From NCBI GenBank assembly GCA_030149625.1, contig JASLHP010000161.1, positions 1 to 9,179 of the forward strand: a DNA stretch of 9,179 nucleotides. The letters are read 5' to 3'. The translations under genes were made by a program, and so were the position numbers. This DNA is from Solirubrobacteraceae bacterium. GTDB taxonomy: Bacteria; Actinomycetota; Thermoleophilia; Solirubrobacterales; Solirubrobacteraceae. The notes below the pieces were generated by a model. It ran no database searches, had not been told where the DNA came from, and saw only the letters and a list, made by a program, of their open reading frames with translations. Below are positions 6,165 through 9,179 of this stretch, in pieces. Numbering within the stretch: position 1 is the first letter of the stretch; the number at the start of each line of letters is the position of its first letter.

Positions 6165-6165
6165 G

Positions 6166-6171
6166 TAAGAT
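6166..6171 (+). promoter_or_regulatory. -10 element of the tetR-family gene
   Basis: TAAGAT matches TATAAT at four positions and lies two bases beyond the oxidase -35 element, so the two promoters face each other and overlap. The start of transcription would fall near 6178, leaving a leader of about 14 bases that still contains GGAGG. No good -35 is visible; it would lie within the second palindrome. Confidence 0.4.
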
Positions 6172-6181
6172 TGCGCGTGAT

Positions 6182-6186
6182 GGAGG
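6182..6186 (+). promoter_or_regulatory. Ribosome-binding site for the TetR-family regulator
   Basis: GGAGG five bases before ATG 6192 favours that start over ATG 6180 and TTG 6171 in the same frame. Confidence 0.65.
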
Positions 6187-6191
6187 CACGC

Positions 6192-6884
6192 ATGACACGT
6201 GAGCAGAGCCGCGCACAGACACGCGACCGGCTGCTCGCGGCGGCACGCGCCGTGTTCGCGCGCAGTGGCTTTCACGGCGCCAGCGTCGAGGAGATCGCCT
6301 CGGAGGCCGGCTTCTCGACGGGTGCGCTCTACTCCAACTTCGACGGCAAGGAGGACCTGTTCCTCGTGCTGATGGAGCGAGAGATCGACGAGCACGCACG
6401 CGAGATCGCCGAGGCTGTGGGCGCGCGCGCGTCGATCGCCGAGCGCGCGACCGGTGGCGCGCGCCAATGGATGACGATGATCGACCGCGAGCCGGAGCTG
6501 CTGCTGCTGTTCATGGAGTTCTGGGCCTACGGCGTGCGCGAGGCAGACGTGCGGCCGAAGGTGGCCGTGCGCTTCGCGCAGATGCGTCAGGTGCTCACGC
6601 GGCTGATCGCCGACGGCGTGCGCGAGTTCGACCTCGAGCTGGCGATCCCCGCCGAGCAGCTCGCGATCGCGATCGACGCGCTGGCGGACGGCATCGCCCG
6701 CCAGAAGCTCGCCGACCCCGACGCCGTGCCGGACGAGCTGATGGGCAAGGTGCTCGCGCTGCTGCTCGGGGCCGCGACGCGCCCGGCACCCGGTGAGACG
6801 CCGGCCGCGATCGACGGATCGGCGTTGGATCGGGCTGCCGCTATCGGCCCGGCGGCAGACACAGACACGCGTAGTGCACCGTGA
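6192..6884 (+). CDS. TetR/AcrR-family transcriptional regulator
   Basis: The 230-residue protein has the standard TetR layout. An N-terminal DNA-binding domain (about 8-55) carries the helix-turn-helix SVEEIASEAGFSTGALYSNF (31-50) and GKEDLF (52-57). A helical ligand-binding and dimerisation domain follows (about 60-195). The family represses nearby genes until a small, often hydrophobic ligand binds. The effector is unknown. The divergent lipid-oxidase-like gene and shared palindromes suggest it senses that enzyme's substrate or product. ATG 6192 has GGAGG at five bases; ATG 6180, eight bases after TAAGAT, is an alternative leaderless start adding MEAR. The last ~30 residues (from PAPGETP) are low in complexity, and 44 bases at the 3' end overlap the convergent methyltransferase gene, so the tail may be a late extension after loss of an earlier stop. 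Confidence 0.93.
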   Translation: MTREQSRAQTRDRLLAAARAVFARSGFHGASVEEIASEAGFSTGALYSNFDGKEDLFLVLMEREIDEHAREIAEAVGARASIAERATGGARQWMTMIDREPELLLLFMEFWAYGVREADVRPKVAVRFAQMRQVLTRLIADGVREFDLELAIPAEQLAIAIDALADGIARQKLADPDAVPDELMGKVLALLLGAATRPAPGETPAAIDGSALDRAAAIGPAADTDTRSAP

Positions 6885-7593
6885 ACGCGCGCCGCGCGAG
6901 CGCCGGCGCGAGACGGTGCGCGCTCGCCCGCAGCGCCCACTTCGCGCCGGCGGCCGCACGCTGACGCGGCGTCACGGCGAAGAAGCTGTGCGCGCGTAGC
7001 GGCAACGCGTCCTCGAGCTCGCCGCCGAGCGACAGGCCCGCACGTGCGACGATCTCGCGGATCGCGTCACGGTCCAGGCGCTGCAGGTGACCGACCTCGG
7101 CCGCGTGCAGGCGCTTGCCGGCGCGTCGCGCCGACCAGTTCGCCTCGAGCGGCACCTCCACGAGCACGTTGCGGCACGCCCGCGCAACCTCGCGCAGCAG
7201 CGCGGCCGGGTCCGGCACGTGCTCGAGCACGTGCGAGAGCACACCCAGCTCATAGGAGCCCTCGGCGACGGGCAGGTGCAGGCCGTCGTAGAGCTCCACC
7301 GAAGCGATCGCCGACCGCGATCGCGCGATCGCGACGGCCGCCGCGGTGATCTCCACGCCGGACAGCGTGCCGCCGAAGCCGCGGCGCCCCAGCTCGCACA
7401 GGAGCGCACCGTCGCCGCAGCCGACCTCCAGCGTGCTCGTCGGCGCCACGCCGGCGCGCGCACACAGCGCGATCACGTGATCGGCCTTGCCGACCGCGCC
7501 GAGCGCCCGCCAGCGCGTGTAACGCGCGGCGTCGGCCGGATCCTGCGTGTAGGCGGCGTCGTAGAAGCGCACGAGGGCGGCGGAGTCCTCCAC
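6841..7593 (-). CDS. SAM-dependent class I methyltransferase
   Basis: The protein contains the SAM-binding motif I LEVGCGDG (residues 55-62), an acidic residue ending strand 2 (GVEI, Glu81), and HVLEHVPDPAALLREV (121-136), typical of the Methyltransf_11/23 type. With GTG 7593 it is 250 residues. That start lies seven bases after GATAAT on the minus strand, a leaderless arrangement. The frame stays open to GTG 7659, but that would put the start inside the divergent ligase gene. The C-terminal part after about 205 is basic and Ala-rich with no motif I recognise. The acceptor is unknown. Its place beside an O-antigen-ligase gene makes a glycan or lipid-linked sugar a reasonable guess, not shown by sequence. 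Its end overlaps the TetR gene tail to tail by 44 bases. Confidence 0.88.
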   Translation of the reverse strand: MEDSAALVRFYDAAYTQDPADAARYTRWRALGAVGKADHVIALCARAGVAPTSTLEVGCGDGALLCELGRRGFGGTLSGVEITAAAVAIARSRSAIASVELYDGLHLPVAEGSYELGVLSHVLEHVPDPAALLREVARACRNVLVEVPLEANWSARRAGKRLHAAEVGHLQRLDRDAIREIVARAGLSLGGELEDALPLRAHSFFAVTPRQRAAAGAKWALRASAHRLAPALARRAFTVHYACLCLPPGR

Positions 7594-7615
7594 ACCGGTG
7601 ATTATCGTTGGCGCG
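7594..7615. promoter_or_regulatory. Bidirectional promoter, both sides apparently leaderless
   Basis: Only 22 bases separate GTG 7593 (minus) from ATG 7616 (plus). The AT-rich core gives GATAAT on the minus strand (plus 7601-7606), seven bases before the GTG. On the plus strand it gives TATCGT (7603-7608), seven bases before the ATG. The two -10 elements overlap on the same base pairs. No Shine-Dalgarno fits either start. Good -35 elements are not visible on either side; they would have to lie inside the opposite coding sequences. Confidence 0.5.
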
Positions 7616-9179
7616 ATGACAGCGAAGCTCTCGGCGTCGCTGCGCGAAGCCCCCGCCACGGTGCCGGCGCTTGCCGCGCTCGTGCTGTTCGTCGTGTGGT
7701 CAACCAGCCAGGCGGGCTACCCGCTGACCCATTGGGCGCCCGGCGCGCTGATCGTGCTGGCGCTGCTCGGCATCGCGCTGGCGCTCGTGCGACTGCGCGT
7801 GGACACGATCCCGATGTCCGTGCGAATCGCGCTCGGCGCGCTCGCCGCGTACACCGCGCTCAGCTATCTCTCGATCCTGTGGGCGGCGGTGCCCGGGCAG
7901 GCATGGGAAGGCGCGAACCGGACGCTGCTGTACCTGCTCGTGTTCGCGCTGTTCGCCTGCTGGCGCCAGCGCGCCGCGAGCGCGGTGCTGCTGCTCGCCT
8001 CGTGGACGCTTGCGCTGATCGCGCTCGCGCTGTTCGCCGCGCTGCACCTCGACGCGGCGTCTCGCGCGAGCCTCCAGTCGCTGCTGCCAGGCGGACGCCT
8101 GCTGTATCCGAGCGGCTATCCGAACGCGAACGCGGCACAGTGGCTGATGGCATTCTGGCCCGCGCTGCTGTTGGCGCGCAGCGCACGACTGCCATGGGGT
8201 CTGCGCGGGGTGCTGGCCGGTGGCGCCGTGCTGCTCGCCGAGGTCGCACTGCTCAGCCAGAGCCGCGGCTCGCTGTACGCGACGCCGGTGATGCTCGTGC
8301 TCGTGTTCGCGCTGCTGCCGGACCGCACGCGCACGTTCGTGGTGCTGATCCCGGTCGCCGCGGGCATCGGCGCAGCCGCGCCGGCGGTGCTCGGCGTGGG
8401 CAACAGCCTCGCGGCCGGCGCCGTGACGCCGGCCGCGATCCACAGCGCCACGGCGGCGATGCTCGTCGCGAGCGGCGTCGCCGGGCTCGTGGTGGCGCTC
8501 GGCGCCCTCGCGGAGTCGCGCTCGGCGCCCTCCGCGCGCACGCTCGCACGCGTGCGCGCGAGCGTGCGCGTCGTGGCCGTCGTCACGCTCGTGGCGATCG
8601 TCGCGGGCGGCCTAGCGTTCGGCGGCAGCCCGATCGCGCGAATCGAAAGCGGCTGGCGCAGCTTCAAGGGCGGCTATGCGGCGGACAGCTCGACCGGCAG
8701 CCGGCTCGTGAGCGGGCTCGGCAGCAGTCGCTACGACTTTTATCGCGTCGCGCTCGACGAATTCCTCGCTCACCCGCTGCTCGGGATCGGCGCGGACAAC
8801 TTCCAGCAGCAGTATCTCGCGCGCGGGCACAGCGAAGAGACGCCGCACTATCCCCACAGCGTCGAGCTGCGGACGCTCGTGCAGAGCGGACTGGCCGGAA
8901 CGCTGTTTGCGCTCGTCGGCCTCGGCGCGGCGTTGCTTGCCGGAGCCAGTGCGCTGCGCAGCTCCGATGCGCTCGCGCGCGCCGTCGCGGGCGCGGCGCT
9001 CGCCGGATTCGCCTACTGGGTCGTGCATGGCTCGTTCGACTGGTTTTGGGAGTTCGCCGGGCTCGGCGCGCCCGCGTTCGCGTTGCTGGGGCTCGTGTGC
9101 GCGCTCGCGCCGCCGCGAGCCGGCGCCGCCGCGCAGGACCAGCCCGCCGCGCCGGCGGCGTCGGCAGCCGCACGGGAGC
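7616..9179 (+). CDS. O-antigen ligase/polymerase-family (Wzy_C) membrane protein, 3' end beyond window
   Basis: A polytopic membrane protein with about ten or more hydrophobic segments, of which 521 codons are visible. The Wzy_C-type region runs from about 205 to 435. LSQSRGSLYA (213-222) corresponds to the family's S-R-G motif. A large extracytoplasmic loop (about 335-418) contains GSSRYDFYRVALDEFLAHP, PLLGIGADNF (387-396) and HYPHSVELRTLVQSGLAG (411-428), with the family's conserved histidine at His414. Members either join finished glycan to a lipid or protein acceptor or polymerise repeat units on the outer membrane face, and sequence alone does not separate these. ATG 7616 follows a TATCGT hexamer by seven bases. 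After residue ~500 the visible end is an Ala/Pro-rich linker with no stop, so a C-terminal extension lies beyond the window. It fits the polysaccharide genes on the left. Confidence 0.9.
   Translation, partial: MTAKLSASLREAPATVPALAALVLFVVWSTSQAGYPLTHWAPGALIVLALLGIALALVRLRVDTIPMSVRIALGALAAYTALSYLSILWAAVPGQAWEGANRTLLYLLVFALFACWRQRAASAVLLLASWTLALIALALFAALHLDAASRASLQSLLPGGRLLYPSGYPNANAAQWLMAFWPALLLARSARLPWGLRGVLAGGAVLLAEVALLSQSRGSLYATPVMLVLVFALLPDRTRTFVVLIPVAAGIGAAAPAVLGVGNSLAAGAVTPAAIHSATAAMLVASGVAGLVVALGALAESRSAPSARTLARVRASVRVVAVVTLVAIVAGGLAFGGSPIARIESGWRSFKGGYAADSSTGSRLVSGLGSSRYDFYRVALDEFLAHPLLGIGADNFQQQYLARGHSEETPHYPHSVELRTLVQSGLAGTLFALVGLGAALLAGASALRSSDALARAVAGAALAGFAYWVVHGSFDWFWEFAGLGAPAFALLGLVCALAPPRAGAAAQDQPAAPAASAAARE

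Noticed and set aside
6079..6399. 107-residue N-terminal extension of the oxidase
   Set aside because: It runs across the promoter, both palindromes and the start of tetR; the ribosome-binding site supports ATG 6078.
7594..7659. Upstream GTG start for the methyltransferase
   Set aside because: It would overlap the ligase coding region and remove any promoter space; GTG 7593 sits at a leaderless distance from GATAAT.
7700..8667. Open frames on the minus strand
   Set aside because: They are antisense to the O-antigen-ligase gene; their products are Arg/Gln/Ala-rich with no domain.

Overview
The window is very GC-rich bacterial chromosome. It carries seven protein genes, two of them cut by the window edges, and no RNA genes, insertion sequences or CRISPR. 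Protein families, strong G/C preference at third codon positions, and several start codons placed 6-9 bases behind a -10-like hexamer (leaderless style) suggest an actinobacterium. The membrane-linked sigma-like protein and the O-antigen-ligase type fit the class Thermoleophilia (Solirubrobacterales) best. That placement is inference from recall of the families, not a search.

Left part (1-3052): surface polysaccharide genes. A nucleotide-sugar dehydrogenase (minus strand, C-terminus off the window) lies downstream of a WecG/TagA/CpsF glycosyltransferase on the same strand. Divergent from the glycosyltransferase is a clear CDP-glucose 4,6-dehydratase (rfbG). Right part (6841-9179): more glycan-type genes, a SAM-dependent methyltransferase (minus) and an O-antigen ligase/polymerase-family membrane protein (plus, runs off the end). 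Their start codons are only 22 bases apart across a shared AT-rich promoter. Together these genes could supply oxidised and deoxygenated sugars, transfer a sugar to a lipid carrier, modify the glycan, and polymerise or ligate it at the membrane.

Middle part (3104-6884): three genes that do not belong to polysaccharide synthesis by sequence. The first encodes a sigma-70-like protein with region-2-like and region-4-like segments, followed in the same chain by a His-x3-Cys-x2-Cys motif, a hydrophobic segment and a long low-complexity tail. It looks like a sigma factor and a zinc anti-sigma-like module in one polypeptide. After a strong hairpin and about 165 bases of structured non-coding DNA comes, on the minus strand, a diiron-type oxidase. 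It keeps all six metal ligands and the Val/Tyr pair of R2-like ligand-binding oxidases (R2lox), and it is fused to a C-terminal SCP2 sterol/lipid-carrier domain. A TetR-family regulator is divergent from it. The gap between them holds a TTGACA promoter and two overlapping palindromes, so this pair looks like a self-contained ligand-controlled unit.

The items most worth attention are the R2lox-SCP2 fusion with its regulator and operator, the sigma/zinc-motif/membrane fusion, and the bidirectional, apparently leaderless promoter at 7594-7615.
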